From NCBI GenBank assembly GCA_034766995.1, contig CM068314.1, forward strand, positions 16,161,701 to 16,225,700: a stretch of 64,000 nucleotides of DNA, read 5' to 3'. This DNA is from Acanthacorydalis orientalis. Lineage: Eukaryota; Arthropoda; Insecta; Megaloptera; Corydalidae. The position numbers were made by a program, and so were the translations under genes. Shown here in pieces: positions 42,099 through 55,306 of this stretch (within the stretch, counting starts at the first letter, position 1; every line of letters begins with the position of its first letter). The notes beneath the pieces were generated by a model. It was not told the origin of the DNA. It worked only from the letters and a program-made list of their open reading frames with translations, and made no database searches.

Positions 42099-42608
42099 TA
42101 TATACAGTTATGGTTCTAAAAATATCTAAGATAAAACACGTACTCACATGTTATCACAGAAAAACATCTAAACGGATGTATATGCATTATGCGAAGAACA
42201 GTAAACGTATATAAAGAAGAGACATGTAATATAAACCAAATATATTCTATAAACAACGCTTTTAAGTAATGTTGTTGTCAACTGGAATTTAAAAATAATG
42301 TATATGAAGTAAACAATTCTCATTTTTAATAGAAAACCCATACAAATAATATTAAATGCTACAACTTATTTGAATTATTAATATGTAAATATGTAGAATA
42401 TATTTTATGAAATATATTTTTATTTTCAGTTGATTTTTATTCGAAAGATACGACCTCATGCCAATTACAAAATATGAACACGGAGAAACAAACATAAACA
42501 TTATACTTATTTTTATAAAAATCAGAGATATGTTTAATATTTTAATTTAGCAACAGTTGTTACAGCAGTAAACAAATTAAGTTTCAACGGAACATTGTAA
42601 AAAATGGC

Positions 42609-42652
<44 letters not shown>

Positions 42653-43139
42653 GTGTATGAATATACATAAAGATATTTGATTCATTAACATTCATGAACT
42701 TCTACTGTTTTACAAAAACGTACATGTTGAACATAAACCGTGAACATTCGTTACTTTCACCATAACAATTATGATTTAACTCGACAATTTATCAGGCTAA
42801 ATTTGCAGAGACGCGAATAAGAGCTTATACCGTAATTAACCAAATATATAGATATATATATATATATATACGTGTTGTTTTTGCTCTAAATATGAACGTA
42901 TTAGAACTTTTCCTTGATACATTTCAGGTCAGTGTTTTGTATCGATCGAATTTATTTGTTACTGTAATGAAAATTAATAACTGAGAATTTATATGTTAGA
43001 GGGAAAAAATGTTAATGTTTTAAAATAATTTCAACAGTGCATGTAACTATGATACATATGTATTACAACTTAATTTTAATAGGAATATTTCGTTTGCACG
43101 AGCAGATACATATACATTTTTTTCTAATAATGTAACATG

Positions 43140-43560
43140 TGCGAAACAAAAAAAATAATACATCAACCGACGCAAAACATTAGTTGTGTAGCAGTTCCTA
43201 AATATATCATGTTAGACACTCATAATTACAAAGCATCTGCTCGGAATGTGGAGGATCTGCCGACGAACATACATGTATTGCAGTGCGTAAATATTGGCGT
43301 TCTGCTACGGTTTCCGTTTGTTGGTCGGTTGGTGCGTTCGTTGGTTCGTCGTTCATTCGTCGCTTCGTTGGTTGTTAGCCAGTTGTACGTTTGGTTGTGT
43401 ATAGTTAACAATATATAGGACGGTAACGTTGAAAAGCACGCTTTTGCTTCCTTGTGAAGAACGAACGAATAGCGGCCGGTCGACGATCCTCGGCCTTAGT
43501 GATTTATGAACAAGACATGTCACTCTGATTCATGAGCTCCGCTAACTACCGTACGAGACT
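43140..43560. promoter_or_regulatory. CpG-rich island with degenerate TTSG repeat in intron 1
   Basis: At about 43310-43400 lies a run of imperfect GTTGGTCG/GTTCGTCG words, then AGCGGCCGGTCGACGATCC near 43471. The island is open for 93 codons on + and 61 on -, but the peptides are biased by the repeat and no domain is seen. It may be an internal promoter or enhancer. Confidence 0.35.
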
Positions 43561-44566
43561 TCAATCGGTTTCCCATATCGTTGCGCAAATTATTATTTTC
43601 CTAACAAAAGTTGTAATAAATTTCCCGTGTGTCGTAGACTTGTGCTTTAACATTTATGTTTTAATTTCTTCGCTGCGTTTAACTAATGGATTATTGATTA
43701 CATACATTTATGAATAGGTGTTGAATACAATTTAAATTATTGATTATACAGATGTGTATGAAATTAATTGAAAAATATGGGTTTGTAAATATAATTCAAA
43801 TAACGATTTACGATACCATTTGTTGAACATGTTTATACGGAATTAATACACTTGTACAGTGTGATTCAATTCAATTTAGGCTTCCACATGGAATTACTAA
43901 AAGGGAGCGCAGGGATTAAGAAAAATCGTACTATTTTTTATTTAGTATCTTAGTTCAGTTCAATACTAAAATGCAATTGAACTAAAACACTAAATGTAGG
44001 ACATGTTTTTTTTTTAAATTTTTGCGTTTTTTTTTAATATTTTCATTTGGAAGCCTAAGTTGAATCATTTATATATGTACTTTGTAAAATCTAATGTAGA
44101 CACACATTTAAATAAAGTTTTTAAATCATTTTAAAGTAATATACGAGTAAAACTATAGAATAAAGTGTATATTTATTAATAAAACGAATAAGGTTAATAT
44201 TTTATGTAAAAGTATGTGAAAACAAAAATTTTTGAAGTATGTTGACAAATAAATATTAAAATCAAAATTCCAATTATGAATAAATATTTTTATTCTTAAA
44301 TACTTCAAGTGTAATAACAAAAAAAAATAAAAATATCAAAAAAAATGAAGCAATTCAATATCAGTCTTAAAAACTCAATGCATACATTTTCGCGAGAGAT
44401 TTTTTTAAACCATGGCGAACCATAAAAAATATTCCTAATCAAGAACGTTTAATAATTCATATTCATTCATAGATAAAAAAAAATATTCTATAAGTTATTA
44501 TCAATCATTTTGATTTTAGTTTAGATTTATTACAAAGTTGATACGATATCAGTCTCATGCAAAAAT

Positions 44567-46184
44567 ACAGAAAAGTCTATAAAAATATGTAAAAAAAAAT
44601 CAATTTTTATACTTTAATGTTCTAAAAATAATAGAATTTATATCTAAATACACGTAACAATCAAAAATTTTAATAATCAATTATTAACTGAACATTTTCG
44701 ATAAAAAAAATATTTTTGTGGAGAACTGACAAATTCATTTGTGAACATCAATTTAGCTACAGTTCCAAAAAACATGCACAATTACTTTATTGAACAAAAA
44801 TGAATTTTTAACTATTTCTATAAAAATCTATCTCCTTAATTAATGGATTGTTTTTTAAACTCCTTTTATATCTTATTTTTTGAAAAAGTATAGGTCGAAA
44901 TAAATCAAAATAATAAATAAAAGTAATATAAATAATCTACTACTTATTAATATGGCAACAAATATTTTTAATAAATGAAAATTCAGTACTTATACGAAAT
45001 AATATTATTTTTATCATATTAATACACCAGTATTTACGGCTTTATGTAATGAAAATTAAAAAATCTCATTTCTTATGCATGTTTTTTTAATTGCAGACAT
45101 AATTTTCAATCTTCGACACTAATAAAATACAAAAAACAGACCTTTAATTTAAACAAATTAAGTTTACATTTCAATGAAACTAAATTTCTTCTTATATTTA
45201 AATACTTGTTAAGAGAAATTTTATTAATCTTTTCTTATGTTTATTATTTATTTGTATATTGATTTCAAATATTTTACATTAAATTAGATTCCAAACATTT
45301 TTAGTATTTAATATGTTTTCTCGTTTTCAGAGTAAAATTGTATATGTGAACTAGAAATAGTAAATATAACTGAAATCATTTATTTAGATTATTCCAAGTT
45401 TGTGGAGCATTTAAAAAAAATATTCCTTTTATATTTTATATATTATTTTCAAATTAAATTTATTTTCGTTAAATTAATTTTCCATTAAAAACTTTATTCG
45501 AAATATACAGTTAATTTAATTATTAAGTTTGTTCAAAATAAATGTTTATAATTACTTAAATTATAACAAGTAACTATTTTAATTTAATGTAAGTAATTAT
45601 TTTATGTTTTAATAAACCGACATACTGAAAATGAAATTTTAATTAATTATAAATACTATACTAAAAAGCTAATCAAATACAGATATTTCTTTTTTCTATT
45701 CCTAGAACTGCTTGAATAACGTCAAAGTTTAAATTAGTAAACTACATATATTAATACATATTTCTTGGAATGGTTGGTTTTTGGTGTTTAGGACATTTCG
45801 GTGGATGAGGTCATTAGTGGCTTAACACAAATTATAATTAAAAAACACACCCCATTTACGCACTTGTGTTCGAATCACCCCTTAATTCGAAACGCTGAAG
45901 TATGAGTGCTAAACGCTTAAGAATATTCCATTAAAACAATATTTCTCATAGTGAAAGATAAAAAACACATATGTAGGAACCGGACTGTAAAAATACTCAA
46001 TCATGATTGGACAATACATATAAATATAATAAGAAGAGATGAACTCTCGAAGACAGTAAAACATTTAAAATACTGTGATATGATATTAACCTTCACAGGG
46101 TAACATTATCTTAATATGTATATATATGTATGTGTGTGTGGTTTGTGTATTAGTGATGAAAATCAGTTGGATACTAAACCATAC
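44567..46184 (+). repeat. Direct tandem duplication, unit 1 (about 1.62 kb)
   Basis: Nearly identical to unit 2 at 46208-48810, beginning ACAGAAAAGTCTATAAAAAT and ending ACTAAACCATAC. Only scattered base changes separate the two. It lacks a 955-bp segment that unit 2 has, the junction being at 45140/45141. A 23-bp spacer (46185-46207) begins AGAAAAGTC, echoing the unit start. No coding content. Confidence 0.85.
45768..45900 (+). repeat. Segment related to the hairpin repeat at 33941
   Basis: GGTTGGTTTTTGGTGTTTAGG and GATGAGGTCATTAGTGG align loosely with the complement of 33941-34000. It is repeated at about 48370-48500 through the tandem duplication. A GTGTTCGAATCACCCC word nearby looks like a tRNA B box but lacks a matching A box. 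Confidence 0.4.
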
Positions 46185-46785
46185 AGAAAAGTCAGTACAG
46201 TAAGGTTACAGAAAAGTCTATAAAAATATATAAAGAAAATCAATTTTTATATTTTAATGTTCTAAAAATAATAGAATTTATATCTAAATACACGTAACAA
46301 TCAAAAATTTTAATAATCAATTATTAACTGAACATTTTCGATAAAAAAAATATTTTTGTGGAGAACTGACAAATTCATTTGTGAACATCAATTTAGCTAT
46401 AGTTCCAAAAAACATGCGCAATTACTTTATTGAACAAAAATAAATTTTTAACTATTTCTATAAAAATCTATCTCCTTAATTAATGGATTGTTTTTTAAAC
46501 TCCTTTTATATCTTATTTTTTGAAAAAGTATAGGTCGAAATAAATCAAAATAATAAATAAAAGTAATATAAATAACCTACTACTTATTAATATGGCAACA
46601 AATATTTTTAATGAATGAAAATTGAGTACTTTTACGAAATAATATTATTTTTATCATATTAATACACCATTATTTACGACTTTATGTAATGAAAATTAAA
46701 AAAATCTCATTTCTTATGCATGTTTTTTTTAATTGCAGACATAATTTTCAATCTTCGACACTAATAAAATACAAAAAATAGATCT

Positions 46786-47539
46786 TTTGTTAAGAATTAA
46801 AGGTTATTGTATCATTAAAACCGCACAAAAAATTAGAAGTACCCTTAGTCTGACGTGTGATCGTTTTCAGTAGTTGATGTAGGCCGTTAACCAATAGGGA
46901 CTAAAGTCATAAGGGTACCCATGCCTATAATCGAACTACCATATAAATTTGTGAACGAAACCTTTTTCGAACCGATAATAGTTATGTATAAGAAAAAGGC
47001 TTTATATCAACACCCTTAAACTTTCAATTGAATTTCAAAGTTTATAAACAAAATAAATTCGATTTACGTGAAAACATTTTCAACAACACTGGAATAAATA
47101 TTAACTGTAATATCCATAACTAGTTGTGAAATTGAAAATATTTCATTTCGGTTAGTTAATACAGACAAACATTTAATATTTAAATTACATTTCAACCCAT
47201 TTCAAAACAGAGCTACGATTTGATATTAATATAGCATTTTTATCCCTTTATGTCTTTCAACAGAGAACAAATATATTTTTTTTTTGTTTTAAATACTTTC
47301 AATGTAGACGATAAATCTTTTTTGTTCACTAGACTGAAATAAAACCTCAATAGAATAAAATGTTTCACTTTTTATAATCAAATGTACATGATTTAAGTCG
47401 ATTTATAAATAATCTTCGTATTGCAACATTTATAATGAACATAACTTGAAATATTTTTTTCAGGTTGGAAGTATATTAAATTAAATAATACTTTTTCAAT
47501 AGAACTATTTCTTTAATTCTTTTTGTATTAATATTAATG

Positions 47540-47586
<47 letters not shown>

Positions 47587-47740
47587 TGTGTGTCTGTCTT
47601 GATTTTAATGAATTTATTCTTCTTATACAATTGTTCAACATTTATAATATACTATCTATTTTTTCAATTTAAAAATTTTGTATATTTCGTAGTTACTATT
47701 TCAAAAATAATATAAAAATATTATATTTTTATGAATATCT
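46786..47740. other. 955-bp segment present in only one duplication copy
   Basis: The borders carry a 5-bp direct repeat ATCTT, which fits either a target duplication of an insertion or microhomology at a deletion in the other copy. I see no terminal inverted repeats, poly-A tail or coding. It contains an (AT)n(GT)n tract at 47543-47591. Confidence 0.6.
47543..47591. repeat. (AT)n(GT)n compound microsatellite
   Basis: Lies inside the 955-bp segment unique to duplication unit 2. Confidence 0.95.
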
Positions 47741-48716
47741 ATCTTTAATTTAAACAAATTAAGTTTACATTTCAATGAAACTAAATTTCTTCTTATATTT
47801 AAATACTTGTTAAGAGAAATTTTATTAATCTTTTCTTATGTTTATTATTTATTTGTATATTGATTTCAAATATTTTACATTAAATTAGATTCCAAACATT
47901 TTTAGTATTTAATATGTTTTCTCGTTTTCAGAGTAAAATTGTATATGTGAACTAGAAATAGTAAATATAACTGAAATCATTTATTTAGATTATTCCAAGT
48001 TTGTGGAGCATTTAAAAAAAATATTCCTTTTATATTTTATATATTATTTTCAAATTAAATTTATTTTCGTTAAATTAATTTTCCATTAAAAACTTTATTC
48101 GAAATATACAGTTAATTTAATTATTAAGTTTGTTCAAAATAAATGTTTATAATTACTTAAATTATAACAAGTAACTATTTTAATTTAATGTAAGTAATTA
48201 TTTTATGTTTTAATAAACCGACATACTGAAAATGAAATTTTAATTAATTATAAATACTATACTAAAAAGCTTATCAAATACAGATATTTCTTTTTTCTAT
48301 TCCTAGAACTGCTTGAATAACGTGAAAGTTTAAATCAGTAAACTACATATATTAATACATATTTCTTAGAATGGTTGGTTTTTGGTGTTTAGGACATTTC
48401 GGTAGATGAGGTCATTAGTGGATTAACACAAATTATAATTAAAAAACACATCCCATTTACGCACTTGTGTTCTAATCACCCCTTAATTCGAAACGCTGAA
48501 GTATTAGTACAAAACGCTTAAGAATATTCCATTAAAACAATATTTCTCATAGTGAAAGATAAAAACACATATGTAGGAACTGGACTGTAAAAATACTCAA
48601 TCATGATTGGTCAATACATATAAATATAATAAGAAGAGATGAACTCTTGAAGACAGTAAAACATTTAAAATACTGTGATATGATATTAACCTTCACAGGG
48701 TAACATTATCATAATA

Positions 48717-48756
<40 letters not shown>

Positions 48757-49297
48757 TGTGTGTGTGGTTTGTGTATTAGTGATGAAAATCAGTTGGATAC
48801 TAAACCATACTGATATTATTTTTATTGTTTAACTTATGAATAAATTAATAATTGATAAAAATTACAGTTATATTCATTATTTCGTATTCTTAAAATAATC
48901 TCAGTTGATATGTAAACAAAAAGTGAATTCACATGAAAAAAGTTGTATATATACGAGTATGTATATATATATATATATATATTTATATATAGTATTCTTG
49001 AGAATTCAAATTCAATCTTTCACAAACAAGCATTTCACGTTCAAGGTATATCTCATGGGTATCAAATACGAAAAGCTATACAGTCATCATCTACAACATG
49101 TATTGGTTGATTTATGGATTCCATTGCATTTACTTTACCTTATATATATATATGTATGTATTTATATATATATATATATATATACTTCATATTTATGTTT
49201 ACATATTCATAACTATATTATAACCAAAAAAACAATGTATATATATATTGAAAATTTATTAAAGATTAAGTGAATATCTATTTATTTATAACTAAAT

Positions 49298-49332
<35 letters not shown>

Positions 49333-49607
49333 TAGAATAAAAACAATTTATGTAATTTGTATAAATATATAAATAATGAATATAACTTATAAATTTATAT
49401 ACTATTTCATAAGTAAACGTCCACTGAAAGCTCATTGAAAGCCTCGAGTACATTTAAGTTTAAGCGCTTTATCTAAACTACTCGACCTATAAACCTATAA
49501 AATCCAATTCATTTCACTTGAGTGTACACCTTAAAGATGATTTAATTATAAATATACGCTTCAAGGAATATATAGTTACATATGCTTCATAATCTATACA
49601 TATAATT

Positions 49608-49611
<4 letters not shown>

Positions 49612-49666
<55 letters not shown>
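49612..49666. repeat. (AT)n microsatellite
   Basis: 55 bp pure tract. Confidence 0.95.
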
Positions 49667-49669
<3 letters not shown>

Positions 49670-50466
49670 AAGTTATGAAGTGAATTAAATCTTAATTAAT
49701 GGTTTACATAAAATACCAAAACACAGCATTAGATAAAGTAAGTTAAATATTTTAAGAAATATTGTTTTTTTTATAATAACATTTATTTAACGATCACCTC
49801 TTTAAGACCAATTTATAAAAAGAACTAAATTGTGTGTGAAGAATTCAATTCTAACAAAAATTTAATATTATTCCTAAAATTTTATTAATTTATTTATAAA
49901 ATATGATAGTACTTTCACTCTATATATTTTATAAAAAAATATTTAATCATGTTCACTATATATCACTGTCTCAGTGGTAAATGAAATGAAAAGATATGTG
50001 AGACTACATGTTTTATAGAGTAGGCAATCATTTCGTCATAGATAAATAATTGGCAGGATATGTCTGTTTGAAAAATATATGGATAGATAATAATGAGTCA
50101 ATATTTTATTTTCTATTCACCGTACAAGTCGTACGTCATCCCCTATTTTTTTTGTTTAAAGATATGTATCTGTGTAACAAAGTTATTTCAAAAAAATCTC
50201 ATATAAGAAACAAACTTGACGTTCTTTTATCCCCCGTATATTTTATTTTCACTGCAACTCCCTCCAACTTTTACATTCTGGAGCTACGTAGCTCCATTTC
50301 CGGCCCATATAGGTTCTTCCGTTTTTGTTGGTACGCGTGTGCATTAAAGTTAGTCACAGACATATATACCGTATGAATTATTGCATCAAGCTTGGATGAT
50401 TTTTAGTTTATTGCATTTATTTTCATGATTTTTCTACAGTAAATCACCTTTAAAGTGCCTAATTTG

Positions 50467-50468
<2 letters not shown>

Positions 50469-50543
<75 letters not shown>
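50469..50543. repeat. Compound (AT)n microsatellite
   Basis: Two blocks joined by AAATG; a further pure tract lies at 50641-50677. Confidence 0.95.
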
Positions 50544-50638
50544 ATAAAAGATACACAAAAAATATTTATTTTGATTAAATATAAAAATTAATTTATGATA
50601 ATTTTACTTACCATTTTGAACAGTTATTTTTATATAAG

Positions 50639-50683
<45 letters not shown>

Positions 50684-50852
50684 TAATAGAAATATTCAAT
50701 TTTGTTGTCATGAAAATAAAATTAAATTTTGACGAAATTGAATTACTTGAGAGGACTTTGATTATGTTAAATATAAAGTTATTTGTGTTTAAGGAAATAA
50801 CTGTTCTTTGTTTTCTACAAAACATTTTTATGCAAAATATTTATTTTATATA

Positions 50853-51413
50853 TAAGGTTGGTAGGAAAATAAATGCGTTTTTTGTCTTTTGAATTCTAAC
50901 CTTAATTTTTCAATGATAGTGTCATACGATCCTATTCATATTAATATCATTTTAAAATGCATTTTTCGGTCTGTATGTTGGTAACAATCACTTTGGTTTT
51001 ATTATTAATTTTATTTAAAATTGGGCCATTGAATTAAAGATGGAAAAGGAGCAAATAAGAGCAATTTTTTGTATTAATTCAAAACGGGTGGTAAAGCAAT
51101 AGAAACTGCTCATAAACTAATCGATGCTTTTAGTGTGGGTGCTGTTAAAGAAAATACTGTACAATGGTGATTCCAAAAATTAAGTGCTGGGGACGAGAGC
51201 CTTGAAATGAAGGTGTTCGTTTTTAGTTTATAACAACCAACTGAAAGCGTTAGTTAAATCAGAACTACGCACAATAATTCGAGAGCTTGAACAAAAGTTA
51301 AACGTGAGTCATCCAACAGTTTTGAACCGCTTAAAACGACAAGAAAAATCAAAAAAAATAAAAATATGTATGAATTTGAAGGTCGCAAACCGCAATTCTT
51401 TTTACTAACCCAA
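50853..51413 (+). mobile_element. Internally deleted mariner element, copy 1 (561 bp)
   Basis: Imperfect terminal inverted repeats (left TAAGGTTGGT, right complement TTGGGTTAGT) are flanked by TA. Inside, a transposase start at 51040 (MEKEQIRAIF) is followed by broken frames that still show the N-terminal helix-turn-helix region, including AFSVGAVKENTVQW and SAGDESLE, then LKQ-like residues, and a jump straight to the 3' end. The catalytic DDE part is missing altogether. It can only have moved using a transposase supplied by another copy. It lies 596 bp before exon 2, in the gene's orientation. Confidence 0.78.
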
Positions 51414-52009
51414 TATTATATGCGACATTAAAAAAAATTTTTTTTAGAAATAAAATAAGATAATAAAACTTCTCTGTTCAAGGTCAAACAAACAATTTAT
51501 AAAAAATATACAACAAAAGAATTATTTTTATAACACATGTTTTTTTTTTAAAAAAAATAATATACACAAGTGTTTTTGGAACTATGGAAAACTTCACATT
51601 CACAAATTAATTCTTCACTCGTCTACAAACCACCAAAATATTTTCTGATTAAAAATATTTAAAAATTGATTAATAGGCAATTTAATTATTGATGAGGTAC
51701 ATTTAAATAGTTATTTCTTCGTTATCAGATCACTTAGGTATTTAAATATCATTTAGAACTCTGAGGGTAATGACATCGCTATCAAAATTCGCACAACAAA
51801 AAAACAACAACATAAAATTGATCAATAAATCAGTCATTGAACATTGTTGACCATTCTTTTTTCTGGTTTATGGGAAGTGAAAAATTCATTTGTGAAAATA
51901 TAATTATTTTTTATAACAAACATTTCACAGTTTTAAATTATTTATACCTAATTAATGTAGATAGAATAGTAATTAACGTATTGATATAAATATGTATTTT
52001 TTCTTGCAG

Positions 52010-52074
52010 ATGTCGAAATATTTACGGAATTCAAACTTATCAAAAATGGAAGAACTAAAGGTTTTAAATATTAC
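52010..52074 (+). CDS. Exon 2: middle of SEA domain (65 bp micro-exon)
   Basis: The acceptor TTTCTTGCAG ends at 52009 and the donor GTAAGT starts at 52075. The exon has 65 bases: 21 codons plus two bases (AC) that join the first G of exon 3 to make Thr. Read in the phase left by exon 1, it gives a helix tail followed by ELKVLNIT, the strand that precedes the usual SEA cleavage turn. Sequons NLS and NIT fall at residues 43 and 54. The +1 frame is also open, but it would break continuity with exons 1 and 3. A non-autonomous mariner copy ends only about 600 bp upstream, so the exon sits between recent insertions. It is too short to be found by ORF length alone; support comes from splice signals, phase on both sides and domain continuity. 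Confidence 0.85.
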
Positions 52075-52471
52075 GTAAGTATTATTATTAATTTCATTAT
52101 TACCAGAATCTAATTAAACTATAAACTGAAAATGTTTAATTATCAATAAATAATTTATTAAATATTCTTTACAAAGATAAAAATACATTAATATATTAGT
52201 TCATTCTAGTTCATAATTTACGAATCATTAGATAAAATTGCCTCTTTTTTCTACACAAATGAATCTTCTATAAAATGTTTCGAACATTATATATAAAGTA
52301 TTTTATATTTTTCTTGTAATTATTTTAATATATTTTTCAATTGATTATTTTCTTATTATTGTTGTAGATGCATTTTAAATAAATTATAAATAATTTAATA
52401 TGATATGGAATAAGATAGTCTCATAAAGTAATTTTTGAATTTTTTTTATTCGCAAATTTTCGCATTCATAG

Positions 52472-52473
<2 letters not shown>

Positions 52474-52534
<61 letters not shown>

Positions 52535-52540
52535 CGTGTA
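52474..52540. repeat. (AT)n(TG)n compound microsatellite
   Basis: AT block, then nine TG units and a GCG break. Confidence 0.95.
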
Positions 52541-53018
52541 TATAAAACGGTACATTTAATATGAATTATCAGAAATCAAATATGCTTTATTCTCACTTGC
52601 AATAAAATATGTGACACCTATAAAACACTATCCACTCATATAATAATAATTATACTTTTGACACATAATCCCTGAGAATGTACAATAAAGTACGACCATA
52701 AACCTGGAACGCGTATTCAGTACTTCGTTTCTCGTTGCTATATATCAAATAAAAAAAAATATAAAGCACCTTGGTCTCGAGCCACGCTCTAGCTAGACAT
52801 TCGTATAAGAACGAATTGAGGTATACATCATAGTGCTACCCGCAGATCCTAGTTGAAATGCTATTACCACAGGCGGTAGGACCGCATACCACCCTGACGT
52901 AAGGAATTTCCTTTTTTTCCAGTTTTGTTTTATTGCGAGAACCACTCGTCATGAATACGATAATGAAGTAGTCGTATAAAGTTACTTTGATTCTTGAAAA
53001 GCTAAAAAAATAATATCT

Positions 53019-53020
<2 letters not shown>

Positions 53021-53061
<41 letters not shown>

Positions 53062-53071
53062 GTGTGTGTGT
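53021..53071. repeat. (AT)n(GTG)-edged microsatellite
   Basis: AT block ending CGTGTGTGTG. Confidence 0.95.
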
Positions 53072-53839
53072 ATGATGTATATTAAATAATTGTTTTCATA
53101 TAATCATATATACTTGAAAACATCTATGTATAATTGTGCTGTAGGTATGTAATAATTTTATAACACTGTATTTTATTTCACCTAATGAATGGAGATTTTC
53201 ATTCAAAGTTAGAAAAAATATACAAAATCTATTTATATCCATAATTAAAATTGAATAAATGATATGTAATTATTTTAATTTGTAAACTATGCATTATGTT
53301 CATTTACGTTAATACTAGTATAACATATATTCTAATACTCGCATATAATTCTAAAAATAATCCTTTCAATATCAAACTATACAGTATAATAGCTTCAGTT
53401 TGTTGTTGTTTAAACATTCGCAGTTTTATTTACCTCCAGTAATTCATATCTACAATATTAATAACTTCAACGCGTATGTATGCAAAGGCTAATTGGGACT
53501 GTAGTTTTCAACACGTCATTTGTGGAGATTTATTCTATAGTATTATCTTAAACTCATTTTGTACTTTATAATTAAAGAAAATTTAACTTTTTTTTATTTA
53601 TGTCTATTTTTAAGTAATTAGTACCCCTTTTAATAAATAATGGACTTTAGAAACAATGCAGGAAATTTAAATATGTGCACAATTAATACTTTTTAATCAT
53701 TTTTTACTTAGAAAAAATATCTTTTTAATTATAAGAGCATATATATATAATGTAAAAAGATTTTATTTCTGACTAAATACCCAATTTTAATCATATGTTT
53801 TATGTTTATAGTCATTGTATATTATTTTGAAAATTCCTA

Positions 53840-54403
53840 ACAAGGTTGATAGGAAAATAAATGCGATTTTTCTTCAGAATTCTAACCTTCATTTTTTTTT
53901 CAATGAAAGTGTCATTTCATCGAGTTCATATTAATATCATATTAATATGTATTTTTCGATTTGTATTTTGGTAACGTCTACTTTGATTTTATTATTAATT
54001 TTGCTTCAAATTTGGCTACTGAATTAAGGATGGAAAAATAGCAAAGAAGAGCATTTTTTTGTATGAATTCAAAATGATTGGTAGAGTAGCAAAAACCGCT
54101 CGTTAACTAAACGATCCTTTTGATGTGGGTACTGTTAAGCAACGTACGATGCAATTTTCCAAAAATTTCGTGCTGGGGACGAGAGCCTTGAAGATGAAGA
54201 AGATCGCGGGTGTCCTTCTTCAGTTCATAACGATCAACTGAAGGCATTAGTTGAATCAGACCCACGCACAATAATTCGATAGATTATTAGGTGTTAATCA
54301 TCCAACTGTTCCGGACCACTTAAAACAGCTAAAAAGTCAAAAAAGCTGTAAAACTATATGAATTTGAAGGTCATAAACCGCAATTATTTTTCGATCAACC
54401 TAA
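53840..54403 (+). mobile_element. Internally deleted mariner element, copy 2 (564 bp)
   Basis: Same structure and almost the same length as the copy at 50853-51413, with TA on both sides (53838-53839, 54404-54405) and ends AAGGTTGAT and, on the complement, TAGGTTGAT. The remnant frame is better kept in part: RAGDESLEDEEDRG followed by HNDQLKALVESDPRT at about 54168-54280, a conserved stretch of mariner transposase before the catalytic domain. Stops and frameshifts break the frame before and after. The internal deletion point looks the same as in the first copy, so both descend from one deleted parent. Confidence 0.8.
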
Positions 54404-55306
54404 TATTTTAACAATATATTGTTAAAATAGTACATCACACGCTCATAAATATAATTAAATAAAAACATCTGTAATATTCTATTAGTGATTGAGGATATTT
54501 AAAATAAATATTACTCTTCGAGGAAAAAAATTAAAGATATCATCTATTAGATATTATTTGTATACAATATAATACTGAAATGTGTTTTCGATAAACATTT
54601 TGTTAAAATTAGTTGATTGTAAAAGATGCACTTTGAAGTTAAAAAAATGAAAATGGCGATATACTCAGATTTGAATTTTTATTATAATTATTATATATTT
54701 TTAAATTTTAGTGATTTCAAGGAGTAATTTAACCAATATTAAAAAAATCTAGTGTACTTTCTTTTTATTATAATAGTTACAAGCACACAATTAGAATTAA
54801 TTCTATAAATTGTATAAAAATGCATATCTATTTAAGTAAAATATTTAATTCTTTCAACGTTCACTTGTCGTGTGTCTGTAAATCATTATTTTTAAGAATG
54901 TACGAATTTAAAAAGTGGACAAGGTTGTATTTATTTCAATTGTTCGTAATAAGAAAAAAAGTATGAGTTAACCTTTTTATATGAACTTTGGTATTCAGAT
55001 TGTATATGCTTCTTTTAGCATAAGCCGAAGCGTAACTTCTCATTATATCACTGAACATAGTACGCCAATAAAACATCTTGTTTATAATACACAATGCACG
55101 ATAAAACACATCGTAAAGTATTTCTGTATACATTACCTTGTAGTGGCTGTAACGTTAATATACCCAACATAGAACATATTTTCATATTAACGTTGACGTG
55201 CAGATCGTGAAATAAAATGTACACTCACGCTCATATCGTGTATGATGAAGGGCGTCAATAAGACGTTAACATTAATCAAGTGCTCCATTTACGGTATGTC
55301 CCACAG

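Larger units (their letters stand above)
46208..48810 (+). repeat. Direct tandem duplication, unit 2, with 955-bp extra segment
   Basis: Second copy of the unit at 44567-46184. Matching runs are 46208-46785 and 47741-48810. The extra segment at 46786-47740 has ATCTT near both borders. The unit also has a longer AT tract at 48720-48753 than its partner. No coding content. Confidence 0.85.
52075..55306 (+). other. Intron 2 (3.2 kb), phase 2
   Basis: Bounded by GTAAGT and CCCACAG. It holds two long AT/TG microsatellites, a GC-richer patch at about 52.74-52.92 kb of unknown nature, and a complete-ended mariner derivative (53840-54403). Confidence 0.8.

Noticed and set aside
50050..50376. 108-codon open frame on +
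   Set aside because: Hydrophobic low-complexity composition from T-rich DNA, no domain, no clear splice signals.
52740..52920. GC-richer patch in intron 2 as a tRNA or missed exon
   Set aside because: No cloverleaf, no continuous frame in the needed phase; exon 2 already joins exon 3 in phase.
55242..55306. Upstream extension of the exon 3 frame to an ATG at 55242
   Set aside because: The CAG acceptor at 55306 and phase with exon 2 place the exon start at 55307; the extra residues do not fit the SEA fold.
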